Below are positions 9,224 to 20,165 of a stretch of DNA of 64,000 bases, piece after piece. Source of the DNA: Rubrivivax gelatinosus IL144. Lineage in GTDB: Bacteria > Pseudomonadota > Gammaproteobacteria > Burkholderiales > Burkholderiaceae_C. The stretch covers positions 1,488,001 through 1,552,000 of the forward strand of contig NC_017075.1 in NCBI RefSeq assembly GCF_000284255.1, in the 5' to 3' direction. The notes under the pieces are model-generated. The model was given only the letters and a program-made list of their open reading frames with translations, did no database searches and was not told the DNA's origin. The position numbers and the translations under genes are program-made. Position 1 is the stretch's first letter; the number at the start of each line of letters is the position of its first letter.

Positions 9224-10288
9224 TCAGCCCAGGCGCAGCCGGCTGGCGTAGCCCGTCATCTCCAGGTAGCCCAGGCCGACGCGGCGCCCGCTGTCGTCGA
9301 GCAGTTCGCTCAGGCCCTCCCAGTAGACCGCGCCGGTGCCGCCGCGGCTGTCGAGTTCCTGGCCGTCGAGCAGCGCGCGCACGCGCCAGCGGCCGGCCGG
9401 CGTGTCGACCTGCCACTCGACCGGGTAGTCGGCGCGGGTGGCGGGGCTGGTCCAGCGCCGGCCGGGCGTGAAGACCACGTCGCCGGGAGCGAAAGCCGCC
9501 GCCGTGCCGTGGGCCGCACGCCAGCTGCCGCCGGCCCACAGCGCCGCGCCGTCGGCACGGCGCAGGCGGAAGGCGGTCAGCGCGCTGCCGTCGAACAGGT
9601 TGATGCCGATCCAGTCCCAGCCGACGGCCTCGGCGTGCAGGATCTCGTCGCTCCACTCGTGGTCCATCCAGGCGACGCCGCGGGCCTCGGCCGGGCGGCC
9701 GTCGGCGCTGAATCGGCACGAGGCCGCGAGTTGGGGCTCGCTCACGTAATGGCTGGCCTGGCGTTCGTCCGGGCCTTTGCGCGAGAAACCGGCGTCGCCC
9801 TGCAGCAGCAGCGGCTGCGTCGGTGCCAGAGTCAGGTCCAGGCCGAAGTCGCCGGCCGGCAGCCGCGCGCGGTAGCCGCTGCCCGACCGTTCCAGCTGCC
9901 AGTCGCCCAGGCGCACGCCAACGTCGTCGGTCTTCGCCCAGGCCGGGCCTTCGCTGCCGTCGCCCGACCAGCGTGCGATGCGCTGCGCGTGGTGGTGGCG
10001 GCGCGCGCCCAGGTCGGTCAGCGCGGCGTGCGCGAACAGGATCTGGCGCGGCGCGAAGCGGCTCTGCACGTCCTCGGCCAGCCCGGTGCGGCTGCGGAAG
10101 AAGGTCAGCTGGAAGCCCCAGCGCGGCGCCTCGGGCGTGCCGGCCCAGCCGGTGGCGTACCACCACTCGGTGCGCGTGTCGGGGTGGGCGCCGTGGTCGC
10201 GCGGGAAGGCCAGCGGCCGGCGGCGGATCCCGGCCTGCACCGGCAGCGAGGCGGCGCCGGCGAGCAGCAGCAGATGGCGGCGTCGCAT
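9224..10288 (-). CDS. AttH/CrtC-like lipocalin-family protein, exported
   Basis: 354 residues with a short N-terminal export signal ([18 protein letters not shown]). It matches the carotenoid 1,2-hydratase/AttH family, in which two lipocalin-like beta barrels pack together. Visible family landmarks are [11 protein letters not shown] near residue 38, [23 protein letters not shown], and [21 protein letters not shown]. Its ATG at 10288 overlaps the permease stop by one base (TGATG), so it is the third gene of an ATPase-permease-AttH operon like the attEFGH group of Agrobacterium. The signal peptide and transporter context fit a periplasmic partner of a lipid or hydrophobic-ligand transporter better than a pigment enzyme, which is inference. 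Confidence 0.85.
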   Translation of the reverse strand: MRRRHLLLLAGAASLPVQAGIRRRPLAFPRDHGAHPDTRTEWWYATGWAGTPEAPRWGFQLTFFRSRTGLAEDVQSRFAPRQILFAHAALTDLGARRHHHAQRIARWSGDGSEGPAWAKTDDVGVRLGDWQLERSGSGYRARLPAGDFGLDLTLAPTQPLLLQGDAGFSRKGPDERQASHYVSEPQLAASCRFSADGRPAEARGVAWMDHEWSDEILHAEAVGWDWIGINLFDGSALTAFRLRRADGAALWAGGSWRAAHGTAAAFAPGDVVFTPGRRWTSPATRADYPVEWQVDTPAGRWRVRALLDGQELDSRGGTGAVYWEGLSELLDDSGRRVGLGYLEMTGYASRLRLG

Positions 10289-12788
10289 CACCAGTCCTCC
10301 TTCACCGACAGCACCGCCGAGCGGCCGGCGGCGCTGCGCGCGCTGAACGCGGCGGTGGCGATGCCGGCGGCGAACACCGCCGCGGCCAGCGCCGCCAGCC
10401 GCCCGACCGGCACGACGAGCTCCATCGTCCAGTGGAAACTCTGCGGGTTGACGACGAAGACCAGCACCGCGCTGACCGCCATGCCCAGCGCCAGCCCGAC
10501 CAGCACCCCGGCGGCCAGCCAGGCCGCGCCTTCGCCGGCGACCAGCGTGATCACCTGGCCGCGTGTCAGCCCCAGGTGCGCCAGCAGGCCGAACTCCTTG
10601 CGCCGCGCCAGCACCTGGGCCGACAGGCTGGCGGCGATGCCGACCAGGCCGATGCCGATGGCCACCGCCTGCAGGTAGTAGGTGACGGCGAAGCTGCGGT
10701 CGAAGATGCGCAGCGACATCACGCGCAGCTCGCCGGTGGCGGCGAACTCGAGCATCGCCGGGTCGGGCAGCAGCGCGCGCAGCCGCGCCTGCACCGCGGC
10801 CATCTCGGCGCCGGGCGCCAGCCACAGCGCCAGGTCGTTGACGCGTTCGTCGCCGGTGATGCGGCGGTAGTCGGCGGCGTCCATCACGATGCTGCCGAAC
10901 TGGCGCGCGTAGTCGCGCCAGACGCCGAGCACGCGCACCGTCGTGCCGCCGGCCAGCGGCAGCACCAGCGTGCCGCCGACCTTGGCGCCGTAGAGGTCGA
11001 CCATGGCCTCGCTGACCCAGACGCCGGTCTCGCCGGCGCGCGGCGGCAGCGCCGTGCCGACCAGCGGCAGCGCACTCGCCGCGTCGGGCACCGGCCGCGC
11101 CATCAGCGTCACCGCCGGCCGGCCTTCGGCCATCTGCAGCGCGCGGTGGCGCGTCGCCGCCACGCGCGCGACGCCGGGCACGCTGGCCGCGGCGGCGAGG
11201 AAGTCCGGCGGCAGCCAGGCCTGCTCGGTGGTGCCGCCGGTGGCGGCGCTGCGCGCGTAGAGCTCGGCCGGCAGCATCGAGTCCAGCCAGTGCGAGACGC
11301 CGTCGCGGAAGCTGGCCACCATCACCGTCAGCGCGACCGACAGCGCCAGGCTGGCGACGACGCCCGACACCGCGGCGGTGGCCGTCGCGCGCTGGAAGCG
11401 GGCACGCTGCAAGGCCAGCAGCGCCAGCGCCGAACGCGGCGTCGAGATCCCTCCGAGCAGCGCGTGAACGACGGCCGGCACCAGCGCGACGCCGCCGAAG
11501 AGCAGCGCCGCGACCGCGACGTAAGCCGCCAGCGGCAGGCCGAAGACCGGTGGCGCGAAGGCCAGCGCAGCGCCGGCGGCCAGCAGCAGCAGGCCCGGCA
11601 GGGCCGGCGGCGCCGGCTGCTGCGGTGCACCCAGGCCTTTCAGCGCCTGGGCCGGCGCCAGGCGCTCGGCCTGTTTCGCCGGCCACCAGCCGCCGATCAG
11701 CGCGGAGGCCGTGCCCAGCGCCAGGAAGGCCAGCGCGCCGCCGGCGCCGAAACGCACCGTCGGCGCGATGCCGGGGAAGTAGCCGCCGCCCAGGTCGCCC
11801 GACATCCAGCGCAGCGCCAGCACCGCCATGCCGGCGCCCAGCGCCAGCCCGGCCGCGCTGCCGGCCGCGCCCAGCGCCGCGCATTCGGCCAGCACCAGGC
11901 CGCGGCGCTCGCCGGCGGTGAGCCCGAGCACGCCCAGGAGCGCGAAGCTCGGCGTGCGCTGCGCCACCGACAGCGAGACCACCGAGAACACGAGGAAGGC
12001 GCCGACGAACAGCGCCACCAGCGCCAGCACCGTCAGGTTGACGCGGTAGGCGCGCGACAGGTTGGAGATGCGCTGCTCGGCTTCGCCCGGCGCGACGGCC
12101 TCGACACCGGCCGGCAGCGCCAGCCGGGCGACCAACGCCGCGCAATCCGTTCCCGGCGCCAGCCGCAGGTCGATGCGCGTCAGCCGGCCGTCGTAGCCGA
12201 AACGCGTCTGCGCCGCGGCAACGTCCATCACCGCCATCGGCGGCCCGCCGGCGGCGACGCTGCCGGCGATCTCGAAACGCTGCCAGGCGGTGCCCGCCTG
12301 CAGCGCCAGCATCGTGCCGTCGGCGGCGCCGGTCTGCTGGCGCGCCGCGGTGTTGAGGAAGACGAGCGCCGGGTCCAGTCCGGCCATCGTGCGGCTGTCG
12401 TCGGCCGGGCGCGGCAGCAGCGTCGCCGCCACCGGCGCGATGCGCAGCACGTCGATGCCGACGACACGCAGCGCGACACGCCGGCCGTCGGCGGTCGCGG
12501 CATAGGTCTCGAACTCGACCACCGGGCTGGCGAGCTCGACCGCGGCGTCGGTCGCGACGCGGTCGAACAGCGCATCGTCGAAACCTTCGCGCTGGCCGCG
12601 GATCGTCAGGTCGGGCTCCCCGTTGGCGGCGCGCACCGCGGCCGAGAACTCGGACAGCGCCGAGCTGTTGATCAGGTGCACCGAATACGCCAGCGCGACG
12701 CCCAGCGCCACCGCCAAGAGCGCGACGCCGTGGCGCCAAGGGTGGTGGCGCCACTCGCGCCACAGCAGGCTGGCCAGCAGGTGGCGGT

Positions 12789-12792
<4 letters not shown>
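10288..12792 (-). CDS. ABC transporter permease, duplicated FtsX/MacB-like domains
   Basis: 834-residue inner-membrane permease. One hydrophobic helix follows the N-terminus (about 20-40), then a large periplasmic domain (about 45-240). Three helices lie near 250-390, more hydrophobic segments follow to about 470, then a second periplasmic domain, and a last group of three helices at about 705-820. This duplicated FtsX layout is typical of large lipoprotein- or lipid-related permeases (LolC/E, YbbP-like). It starts with an ATG overlapping the ATPase stop by four bases and ends in a one-base overlap with the AttH-like gene. The three products probably act as one mechanotransmission-type complex. 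The substrate is unknown. Confidence 0.87.
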
Positions 12793-13436
<644 letters not shown>

Positions 13437-13481
13437 GGGCGGCGATGATGCCCGAGCGGCCGCGACCGTCCCGGCGCGGGG

Positions 13482-14411
13482 TCAGCCGGCGGCTGCTTCC
13501 AGCGCCGCCAGCGCCTGCGCCAGCGCGTCGGGTGCGTCGCAGGCCACGACGACGCGCTCGGGCATGGACCGCAGCCAGGTGATCTGGCGTTTGGCGAGCT
13601 GGCGAGTCGCGGCGATGCCGCGTTCTCGCAGCGGCGCCAGGTCGCCGGCGTCCAGCGCCTCCCAGGCCTGGCGGTAGCCGACGCAGCGCATCGACGGCAG
13701 GCCCGGGTGCAGGTCGCCGCGCGCACGCAGGGCACGCACCTCGTCGACGAAACCGGCCGCCAGCATGGCGTCGAAACGCTGCGCGATGCGCTCGTGCAGC
13801 CAGGCGCGAGAGGCCGGCTCCAGCGACACCAGCGGCCAGGCCGCGGCGGCGGGCTTCTCGCTGCGGGCGCCTTGCTGCCAGGCCGAGATCGGCCGGCCGC
13901 TGCCGAGATAGACCTCGAGTGCGCGCTGGATGCGCTGGGCGTCGTGGGGCGCCAGCCGCGCGGCCGTCGGCGGGTCGACACGCGCGAGTTCGGCGTGCAG
14001 CGCCGGCCAGCCCTCGGCGGCGGCGCGCGCGTCGAGCGCGGCGCGGATCGCCGGGTCGGTCTCGGGCATCGCGTCCAGGCCGTCGCGCAGCGCCTTGAAG
14101 TACAGCATCGTGCCGCCGACCAGCAGCGGCAGCCGGCCGCGCGCGGTGATCTCGTCGACCAGCCGGCTGGCGTCGGCGACGAAACGTGCCGCCGAGTAGC
14201 TGTCGGCCGGGTCGACGATGTCGATCAGGTGGTGCGGCGCGGCGGCACGTTCGGCGGCGCTGGGTTTGGCCGTGCCGATGTCCAGGCCGCGATAGACCAG
14301 CGCCGAGTCGACGCTGACGATCTCCACCGGCCGGTGCGCGGCCAGCGCCAGCGCCGCGGCGGTCTTGCCGCTGGCGGTGGGGCCGGCGAGGCAGACGGCG
14401 TGTGCGCTCAT
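13482..14411 (-). CDS. miaA: tRNA dimethylallyltransferase
   Basis: 309-residue enzyme that transfers a dimethylallyl group from its diphosphate to N6 of adenosine 37 in tRNAs reading U-initial codons. Visible features are the P-loop GPTASGKT (10-17), [47 protein letters not shown], and the C-terminal [13 protein letters not shown] used the ATG at 14411, directly before the P-loop strand; an ATG at 14450 would add 13 Ala/Gly-rich residues that do not match the family. Its start overlaps the stop of the upstream MFS gene by four bases. In many betaproteobacteria miaA lies next to mutL; here mutL is about 17 kb away. Confidence 0.96.
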   Translation of the reverse strand: MSAHAVCLAGPTASGKTAAALALAAHRPVEIVSVDSALVYRGLDIGTAKPSAAERAAAPHHLIDIVDPADSYSAARFVADASRLVDEITARGRLPLLVGGTMLYFKALRDGLDAMPETDPAIRAALDARAAAEGWPALHAELARVDPPTAARLAPHDAQRIQRALEVYLGSGRPISAWQQGARSEKPAAAAWPLVSLEPASRAWLHERIAQRFDAMLAAGFVDEVRALRARGDLHPGLPSMRCVGYRQAWEALDAGDLAPLRERGIAATRQLAKRQITWLRSMPERVVVACDAPDALAQALAALEAAAG

Positions 14412-15637
14412 TTGTGCACCGCCTCGGGCAGCCGCCGCACCAGCGTCCACGCGACCAGCGTCGTCGCCACGGCGCAGAAGGCGACGGTCAGCGCATACGG
14501 CCGCACGTCGGCGCCGAGCACCAGCCCCAGCCAGCGGCCGATGCAGAAGGCGGTGAAGGCCAGCACGAAGCCGGCCAGCGCCGAAGCCGCGCCGGCCCCG
14601 CGCGGGAAGGGGCCGACGGCGCCGGCCTGGCCGCAGGGCTGGTGGATGCCGTGGCCGAAGCAGAACAGCGCCTGCGGCAGCAGATAGGCCCAGAGGCTCT
14701 CGATGCCGGCCAGCGCCGCGCCGGCCGTGCCCAGGCCGCCGGCCAGCGTGAAGAGCGCCGCGCGGCGCACCGAACGCGACATGCCGTGGTGCAGGATCCA
14801 GCGCCGGCAGACCACCGTGCCGCCGAGGTAGGCCACCGAGCCGGTCGCCATCGCCAGGCCGTACTCGCCGGCGCCGAGGCCGAAGCGGTTCATGTAGACG
14901 AAGGACGAGCCGGCGAGGATGGTGTACAGCCCGCCGTAGGTGCAGGCCGTCAGCAGCGCCCAGGCGAGAAAGGTCGGGTGGCGCGCCACCTGGCCCCAGG
15001 CGGCCAGCAGCGGGCCCGGCGCGGTGGCGTGCGCATTGCGCTGCACGATCGTCTCGGGCAGGCGCAGCGCCAGGAAGGCCAGGATCGCGGCGCTGCCGGC
15101 GCCGATGACGGCTAGCGTCGCGCGCCAGCCGCCCCAGCCGGCGACCAGGCCGCCGAACACCGGCGAGGCGATCGCGATCAGCCCTAGCCCGGACAGCGCC
15201 AGCGCCATCACGCGCGCGCCTTCGTGCGGCTCGTAGAGGTCACGCAGCATCGCGCGGGCGACGACCACCGCCGCGGCCAGCGCCACGCCCTGCAGCGTGC
15301 GCCACGCGACCAGCGTGCCGACGTCGGCCGCCAGCGCGGCGCCGATGGCCGCCGCGGTGTAGAGCGCGACGCCGGCCAGCAGCACCGGCCGCCGGCCGAT
15401 GCGGTCGGCCAGCGGGCCCCAGACGAGCTGGGCGATGCCGAAAGCGAGGATCAGCGCTGCCATCGTCATCTGCACCGCCGGCATCGGCGCGGCCAGGTCG
15501 CGCGCCAGCAGCGGCAGCGCCGGCATCATCACGTCGGTGGCCAGCGGCTGCAGCCCCAGCAGCAGCGCCAGCGCGACGGCGGCCAGCGCGTGCGAGACGC
15601 GCGGCGGCGCCGCCGGCACCGAGGCGGCGGCGGACAT
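14408..15637 (-). CDS. MFS transporter, Bcr/CflA drug-efflux type
   Basis: 409 residues with about twelve membrane helices. The N-terminal half has [15 protein letters not shown], typical of the Bcr/CflA group, and the loop [16 protein letters not shown], the major-facilitator signature between helices 2 and 3. The second half includes [17 protein letters not shown] and a [18 protein letters not shown] stretch in place of the usual helix 10 motif. Family members export bicyclomycin, chloramphenicol or small metabolites by proton antiport; the substrate here is unknown. Its ATG overlaps the pseudouridine synthase stop by one base and its stop overlaps miaA by four, so all three are probably co-transcribed. 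Confidence 0.9.
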   Translation of the reverse strand: MSAAASVPAAPPRVSHALAAVALALLLGLQPLATDVMMPALPLLARDLAAPMPAVQMTMAALILAFGIAQLVWGPLADRIGRRPVLLAGVALYTAAAIGAALAADVGTLVAWRTLQGVALAAAVVVARAMLRDLYEPHEGARVMALALSGLGLIAIASPVFGGLVAGWGGWRATLAVIGAGSAAILAFLALRLPETIVQRNAHATAPGPLLAAWGQVARHPTFLAWALLTACTYGGLYTILAGSSFVYMNRFGLGAGEYGLAMATGSVAYLGGTVVCRRWILHHGMSRSVRRAALFTLAGGLGTAGAALAGIESLWAYLLPQALFCFGHGIHQPCGQAGAVGPFPRGAGAASALAGFVLAFTAFCIGRWLGLVLGADVRPYALTVAFCAVATTLVAWTLVRRLPEAVHK

Positions 15638-16404
15638 CAGATGAAGCGCTCGTTCTCGCCGAGGTAGCGCCACTGGCCCGGCGGCAGCTGGCCCAGCGAC
15701 ACGCTGCCGATGCGCACGCGCTTCAGGCCCACGACCTTCAGCCCGACCAGCTCGCACATGCGGCGGATCTGGCGCTTGCGGCCTTCGCGCAGCACGAAGC
15801 GCAGCTGGTCCTCGTTCTGCCAGCTCACGCGCGCCGGGCGCAGCGGCCGGCCGTCGAGCTCCAGGCCGTGGCGCAGGCGTTCCAGCTCCGCGTCGGGCAG
15901 GCGGCCGGGTTTGCCGTACTGCACGCGCACCAGGTATTCCTTCTCGACCTTGGTCTCGTCGCCGATCAGCGTCTTGGCGATGCGCCCGTCCTGGGTCAGC
16001 ACCAGCAGGCCGGTGGAATCGATGTCCAGCCGTCCGGCCGGCGCCAGGCCGCGCAGCTGGCCGGGGTGGAAGGCCATGCGCGTCGGGTCGTCCTTCCAGC
16101 GGTTGGCCGGGATGACCAGCGTCGCCGCCGGCTTGTAGCCGTCTTCGGCCTGGCCGCTGACGAAACCCATCGGCTTGTGCAGCAGCACCGTGACGCGCCG
16201 CGCCTGCTCGTGGCGCGCGCGGGGATCGATCTCGATGCGGCAGTCGGCCGCGGCACGCTGGCCCAGCACGGCCATCTTGCCGTCGACCTTGACCCAGCCG
16301 GCCTCGATCCAGGCGTCGGCCTCGCGGCGTGAGGCCAGGCCCCGTTCGGTGATCAGCTTGGAGACGCGCACGCCCTCGGCGGCGCCGGAAATCGGCTCGG
16401 ACAT
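15637..16404 (-). CDS. RNA pseudouridine synthase, RsuA/RluF family
   Basis: 255 residues. An S4 RNA-binding domain (about 11-60: [20 protein letters not shown]) is followed by the catalytic domain with [13 protein letters not shown], whose Asp127 is the expected nucleophile. YLVRV and [17 protein letters not shown] follow, all standard for the RsuA/RluB/RluE/RluF group. S4 plus the catalytic domain at this length resembles RluF, which modifies position 2604 of 23S rRNA, but RluB- or RsuA-type specificity cannot be excluded. First gene of the overlapping unit with the MFS transporter and miaA; a divergent gap of 128 bases separates it from the CBS-domain gene. Confidence 0.88.
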   Translation of the reverse strand: MSEPISGAAEGVRVSKLITERGLASRREADAWIEAGWVKVDGKMAVLGQRAAADCRIEIDPRARHEQARRVTVLLHKPMGFVSGQAEDGYKPAATLVIPANRWKDDPTRMAFHPGQLRGLAPAGRLDIDSTGLLVLTQDGRIAKTLIGDETKVEKEYLVRVQYGKPGRLPDAELERLRHGLELDGRPLRPARVSWQNEDQLRFVLREGRKRQIRRMCELVGLKVVGLKRVRIGSVSLGQLPPGQWRYLGENERFI

Positions 16405-16532
16405 CCCTGAATTGGACCACGGCCGGCAGCCGCCGTGCCTGCCGCGCTCCGGGCAAGCACCGAGGCGACGGCCCTACGCGGCGGCCGGTGCATGGGCTAG
16501 TCTGGGGCACCACGGCCCGCGGGAGCTCGACG

Positions 16533-16961
16533 ATGAAACCGGTCTCCGAAGTGCTGCACCGTCGCCAGGGCACGCTCTGGCACCTGCACCCCGACGACAG
16601 CGTCTACGCGGCGCTGGAACTGCTGGCCGAGCACGAGATCGGCGCGCTGCTGGTGATGGACGGCGGGCGCCTGGTCGGCGTCGTCTCCGAGCGCGACTAC
16701 ACGCGCAAGGTGGCGCTGCAGGGACGCAACTCGCGCGAGACCAAGGTCGCCGAGATCATGACGCGCGAGGTGGTGCGCGTGCAGTCCGACGCGCCGATGC
16801 ACGAGTGCATGGCGCTGATGAGCGAGCACCGCATCCGCCACCTGCCGGTGGTCGACGGCGCCACGGTGCTGGGCATGATCTCGATCCGTGACCTGCTCGA
16901 CGAGCTGATCGCCGAGCAGGAACGCACGATCGCCGAGCTGGAGCACTACATCCACTCGTGA
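16533..16961 (+). CDS. CBS-domain-pair protein
   Basis: 142-residue cytoplasmic protein made of two CBS motifs (about 8-65 and 72-130): ALELLAEHEIGALLVMDGGRL then MALMSEHRIRHLPVVDG. It contains VVSERDYTRKV and ISIRDLLDELI, the regular ends of CBS units, and finishes with a short acidic helix. CBS pairs bind adenine nucleotides (AMP, ATP, NADH, SAM) and regulate attached or partner proteins. No effector domain is fused, so the partner is unknown. I chose the ATG at 16533, preceded by GGGAG, over the ATG at 16488, which would add 15 unrelated residues. No adjacent gene suggests a pathway. Confidence 0.9.
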   Translation: MKPVSEVLHRRQGTLWHLHPDDSVYAALELLAEHEIGALLVMDGGRLVGVVSERDYTRKVALQGRNSRETKVAEIMTREVVRVQSDAPMHECMALMSEHRIRHLPVVDGATVLGMISIRDLLDELIAEQERTIAELEHYIHS

Positions 16962-17072
16962 CCCGGTGGCGGGCGGTTCGTCGGCCGCGGCAGCCGTTTC
17001 GTCGCAAGGGGGATGCTCCCCCGCCAGGGGCGGTGCATGCTCTGCCGCGTCTCTTTCCGAGGAAACGCCTGC

Positions 17073-19031
17073 ATGACCAAGCCTCTTCTCGCGCCGCTGG
17101 CCGCGGCTGCGCTCGTGTTGCCCTTCGTCGCTCCCGCGTCGGCCCAGCAGGCTGCGCCGGCCGCCCCGGCGGCGCGTGCCGCCGTGCCGCCCGAACTGCC
17201 GCTGCGCGACTTCTTCCGCAGCCCGGCGCGTTCGGGCTACAACCTGAGCGACGGTGGCCGCTGGGTCTCGTTCCTGCAGCCGGCCGCCGGCGAGGCCGGC
17301 GCCGCGCCGCGCCGCAACGTCTTCGTGCAGAAGCTGGTCGACGGCCGCGCCGTCGGCGAGCCGCGCCAGCTGACGCGCGAGACCGCACGCGACATCCGCA
17401 TGTACGCGTGGAAGGGCGACGACACCGTGCTCTTCATGAAGGACTTCGGCGGTGACGAGAACTTCCACGTCGTCGCCGCCGACGCCGCCACCGGCAAGGT
17501 GCGCGACCTGACGCCCTGGGAGGGCGTGCGCGCCGAGCTCGTCGACAACCTGCCCGAAGACCCCGGCCACGTGCTCGTGATGCACAACCGCCGCGACCGC
17601 AAGGCCTTCGACGTCGTGCGCCTGGACGTGCGCAGCGGCGCCGAGACCGTCGTCGCGACCAACCCGGGCAACATCGTCAACTGGGTCACCGACCACCGCG
17701 GCCGCATCCGCGTGGCGATCGCCAGCGACGGCGTCAACAACACCGTGCTCTACCGCGACGGCGACAGCGGCGAGTTCAAGCCGCTGCTGACGACCGACTT
17801 CCGCACCGCCGTGCAGCCGCTGTTCTTCGACGGCGACAACCGCCTGTTCTACGCCGTCAGCAACCGCGGCCGCGACAAGAGCGCGCTGGTGCTGATCGAC
17901 CCGGCCAAGCCTGACGCCGAACAGGTGGTCTACGCCCACCCCGAGGTCGACGTCGAGGGCGCGCACTGGTCGCGCGTGCAGAAGAAGGTGCTGTGGGCGA
18001 GCTACGAGACCGACAAGCACGGCAAGCAGTTCTTCGACCCGGCGATGCAGGCCACCTACGAGAAGCTGCAGCAGCAGTTCCCCGGCGAGCAGGTCGACCT
18101 GACGGCCTGGACGCTGGACGAGAAGCGCTACATCGTCGTCAACTGGAGCGACCGCACGCTGGGCGCGCGCAGCCTGTACGACGTGCGCAGCGGCAAGCTG
18201 ACCAAGCTCGCCGACGCCGCGCCCTGGATCAAGCCCGAGCAGATGGCCGAGATGAAGCCGGTGCGCTACACAGCGCGCGACGGCCTTTCGATCCCCGCCT
18301 ACCTGACGCTGCCGGCCGGCCGCGAGCCGAAGAACCTGGCCTGTGTCGTCAACCCGCACGGCGGCCCCTGGGCGCGCGACAGCTGGGGCTTCAACCCCGA
18401 GGTGCAGTTCCTCGCCAACCGCGGCTACTGCGTGCTGCAGATGAACTTCCGCGGCTCCACCGGCTTCGGCCGGCAGTTCTGGGAAGCGAGCTTCGGCCAG
18501 TGGGGGCTGAAGATGCAGGACGACATCAGCGACGGCGCCAAGTGGCTGGTGGAGCAGGGCATCGCCGACCCGAAGCGCATCGGCCTGTACGGCGGCAGCT
18601 ACGGCGGCTACGCGACGCTGGCCGGCGTGACCTTCACGCCCGACCTGTACGCCGCGGCGGTCGACTACGTCGGGGTGAGCAACCTCTTCACCTTCATGAA
18701 GACCATCCCGCCGTACTGGGAGCCGTGGCGCCAGCAGATGTACGCGATGGTCGGCAACCCGGACGATGCCAAGGACAAGGAGCGCCTGACCGCGACCTCG
18801 CCGGTGTTCCACGTCGACCGCATCAAGACGCCGCTGCTCGTCGCCCAGGGCGCACGCGACCCGCGTGTCAACAAGGCCGAGAGCGACCAGATCGTCGAGG
18901 CGCTGAAGAAGCGCGGCGTCGAAGTCGAGTACCTCGTCAAGGACAACGAAGGCCACGGCTTCGCCAACGAGGAGAACAAGTTCGAGTTCTACGGCGCGAT
19001 GGAGAAGTTCTTCGCCAAGCACCTGAAGTGA
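17073..19031 (+). CDS. S9-family serine peptidase (prolyl oligopeptidase type), exported
   Basis: 652 residues. A signal peptide (about 1-24, ending PASAQQ) leads to a beta-propeller region (about 45-390) and a C-terminal alpha/beta hydrolase domain. The triad is visible: Ser509 in GGSYGGYA, Asp596 in GARDPRV and His628 in EGHGF, in the order of dipeptidyl/acylaminoacyl peptidases. [10 protein letters not shown] and FRGSTGFG are standard for S9 enzymes of the acylaminoacyl/DPP group. Periplasmic or secreted peptide degradation is likely. The start at 17073 has GAGGAAA upstream and gives a clean signal; an ATG at 17013 would bury it. A stem-loop follows at 19041-19074. Confidence 0.93.
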   Translation: MTKPLLAPLAAAALVLPFVAPASAQQAAPAAPAARAAVPPELPLRDFFRSPARSGYNLSDGGRWVSFLQPAAGEAGAAPRRNVFVQKLVDGRAVGEPRQLTRETARDIRMYAWKGDDTVLFMKDFGGDENFHVVAADAATGKVRDLTPWEGVRAELVDNLPEDPGHVLVMHNRRDRKAFDVVRLDVRSGAETVVATNPGNIVNWVTDHRGRIRVAIASDGVNNTVLYRDGDSGEFKPLLTTDFRTAVQPLFFDGDNRLFYAVSNRGRDKSALVLIDPAKPDAEQVVYAHPEVDVEGAHWSRVQKKVLWASYETDKHGKQFFDPAMQATYEKLQQQFPGEQVDLTAWTLDEKRYIVVNWSDRTLGARSLYDVRSGKLTKLADAAPWIKPEQMAEMKPVRYTARDGLSIPAYLTLPAGREPKNLACVVNPHGGPWARDSWGFNPEVQFLANRGYCVLQMNFRGSTGFGRQFWEASFGQWGLKMQDDISDGAKWLVEQGIADPKRIGLYGGSYGGYATLAGVTFTPDLYAAAVDYVGVSNLFTFMKTIPPYWEPWRQQMYAMVGNPDDAKDKERLTATSPVFHVDRIKTPLLVAQGARDPRVNKAESDQIVEALKKRGVEVEYLVKDNEGHGFANEENKFEFYGAMEKFFAKHLK

Positions 19032-19040
19032 GTCGGCGGC

Positions 19041-19074
19041 GCCGGACGCTCGTCTCGCGGGATGAGCGTCCGGC
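19041..19074 (+). terminator. 11-bp stem-loop after the S9 peptidase gene, no T run
   Basis: GCCGGACGCTC (19041-19051) pairs perfectly with GAGCGTCCGGC (19064-19074) across a 12-base loop. It begins ten bases after the S9 peptidase stop. There is no run of T after it, so it may be a weak terminator, an mRNA 3'-stabilising stem or a transcription pause site ahead of the hydrolase gene at 19153. Confidence 0.4.
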
Positions 19075-19152
19075 CGCCACCGCGGCGCCGGCGCCTCGCC
19101 GGCGCCGAAGATGCGCCGCCCGGGCCCGTGACGCCCGGAAGAGCGCTCGTCG

Positions 19153-19956
19153 ATGAAGCGATTCCTGAACCTCGGCCGGCGGCTCGCCGCCGGTCTGCTG
19201 GTGGCCTCGGTGACGGCCTCGTTGACGGCCGCGACGGCCTGGGCCGCCGGGCCCGACCGCCTCGAAACGCCGCGAGGCGCTCACCTGGCCGTGCGCGCCG
19301 ACTTCCCGCCCGGCCCGGGCCCGTTCCCGACGCTGGTGCTGGCGCCGGGCGCCGGCTACCACATGGATCTGCCGGTGCTGGCCGAGACCGCCGCTCAGCT
19401 GCTGGCGCGCGGCTTCGCGGTCTGGCGCTTCAACTGGGCGTATTTCACCGCCGACCCGGCCGGCGGGCGGCCGTCCGACGAGCTGACGCCCGAGCGCGAG
19501 GACCTGCTGGCGGTGCTCGACCGTGCGCTCGCCGATCCGCGGGTCGCACGCGAGCGTGTCTTCGTCGGCGGCAAGTCGATGGGCTCGGTCGTCGCCTGGA
19601 GCGTGCTGCGCGAGCGGCCGGCCGTGCGTGGCGCGGTGCTGCTGACGCCGGTCTGCAGCCGTGTGGTGGCCGGTGTGCCGGTCGCCGAGTTCGACCAGAG
19701 TTATCCCGGCGTGGCCGACGAGCGGCGGCCGTTGCTGCTGATCTCTGGTGACCAGGACCCGCTCTGCGCCCCCTCCGTGCTCTACCGGCTGGCGGCCTTG
19801 CCGTCCGGCCCGGTGCGTGTCGCGGTGCTCGATGGCAACCACGGGCTGGAGGCGCCGGCCGGGTCCGTCGACGAACGCGAGGCTGCCCGCCGCCACAACG
19901 CCGCGCTGGCGGCGACGCTGGTCGCCGACTTCGTCGCCGCGCACGCCGGCCGCTGA
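19153..19956 (+). CDS. Alpha/beta hydrolase, exported, KANL3/Tex30-like
   Basis: 267 residues with a signal peptide (about 1-32, ending AWAAG). The hydrolase triad is visible as Ser142 in GGKSMGS, Asp202 in SGDQDPLC and His230 in GNHGLE, with [10 protein letters not shown] as the oxyanion-region strand. The GGKSMG nucleophile elbow and overall size match the small dienelactone-hydrolase/KANL3-Tex30 group, whose natural substrates are mostly unknown. It follows the S9 peptidase gene on the same strand after 121 bases containing a stem-loop. Both are exported hydrolases, but joint function is only a suggestion. Confidence 0.83.
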   Translation: MKRFLNLGRRLAAGLLVASVTASLTAATAWAAGPDRLETPRGAHLAVRADFPPGPGPFPTLVLAPGAGYHMDLPVLAETAAQLLARGFAVWRFNWAYFTADPAGGRPSDELTPEREDLLAVLDRALADPRVARERVFVGGKSMGSVVAWSVLRERPAVRGAVLLTPVCSRVVAGVPVAEFDQSYPGVADERRPLLLISGDQDPLCAPSVLYRLAALPSGPVRVAVLDGNHGLEAPAGSVDEREAARRHNAALAATLVADFVAAHAGR

Positions 19957-20017
19957 GACGCCCGGGGCGCTCCCGGCGTGACGCCTGCACGCCCTGCAGG
20001 CGCCGTCGGCGCAACGT

Positions 20018-20048
20018 TTGCTTGCATGTCACGCGCTGCGGCGACAAT
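20018..20048 (+). promoter_or_regulatory. Possible sigma70 promoter of the sia operon
   Basis: Two overlapping -35-like hexamers, TTGCTT (20018-20023) and TTGCAT (20022-20027), lie 19 and 15 bases from a -10-like GACAAT (20043-20048). The spacing is off the ideal 17 in both readings. It is the best candidate in the 209-base gap before siaA, and the leader would be about 110 bases. Confidence 0.3.
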
Positions 20049-20165
20049 CTCGCAAAGCCGCACAAAGCTCTGGAATCACCAGTTCCGGGAGCGCGGTCGC
20101 GCCGGGTCCGTCGACGGCGAGAACGAGATGCAAGAACGACAACACTGCAGAAAGAGCGCGCGCTG

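Noticed and set aside
9224..10288. Lipocalin-like gene as carotenoid 1,2-hydratase (crtC) proper
   Set aside because: It carries an export signal and sits in a transporter operon, with no carotenoid genes nearby; AttH-like is the safer call.
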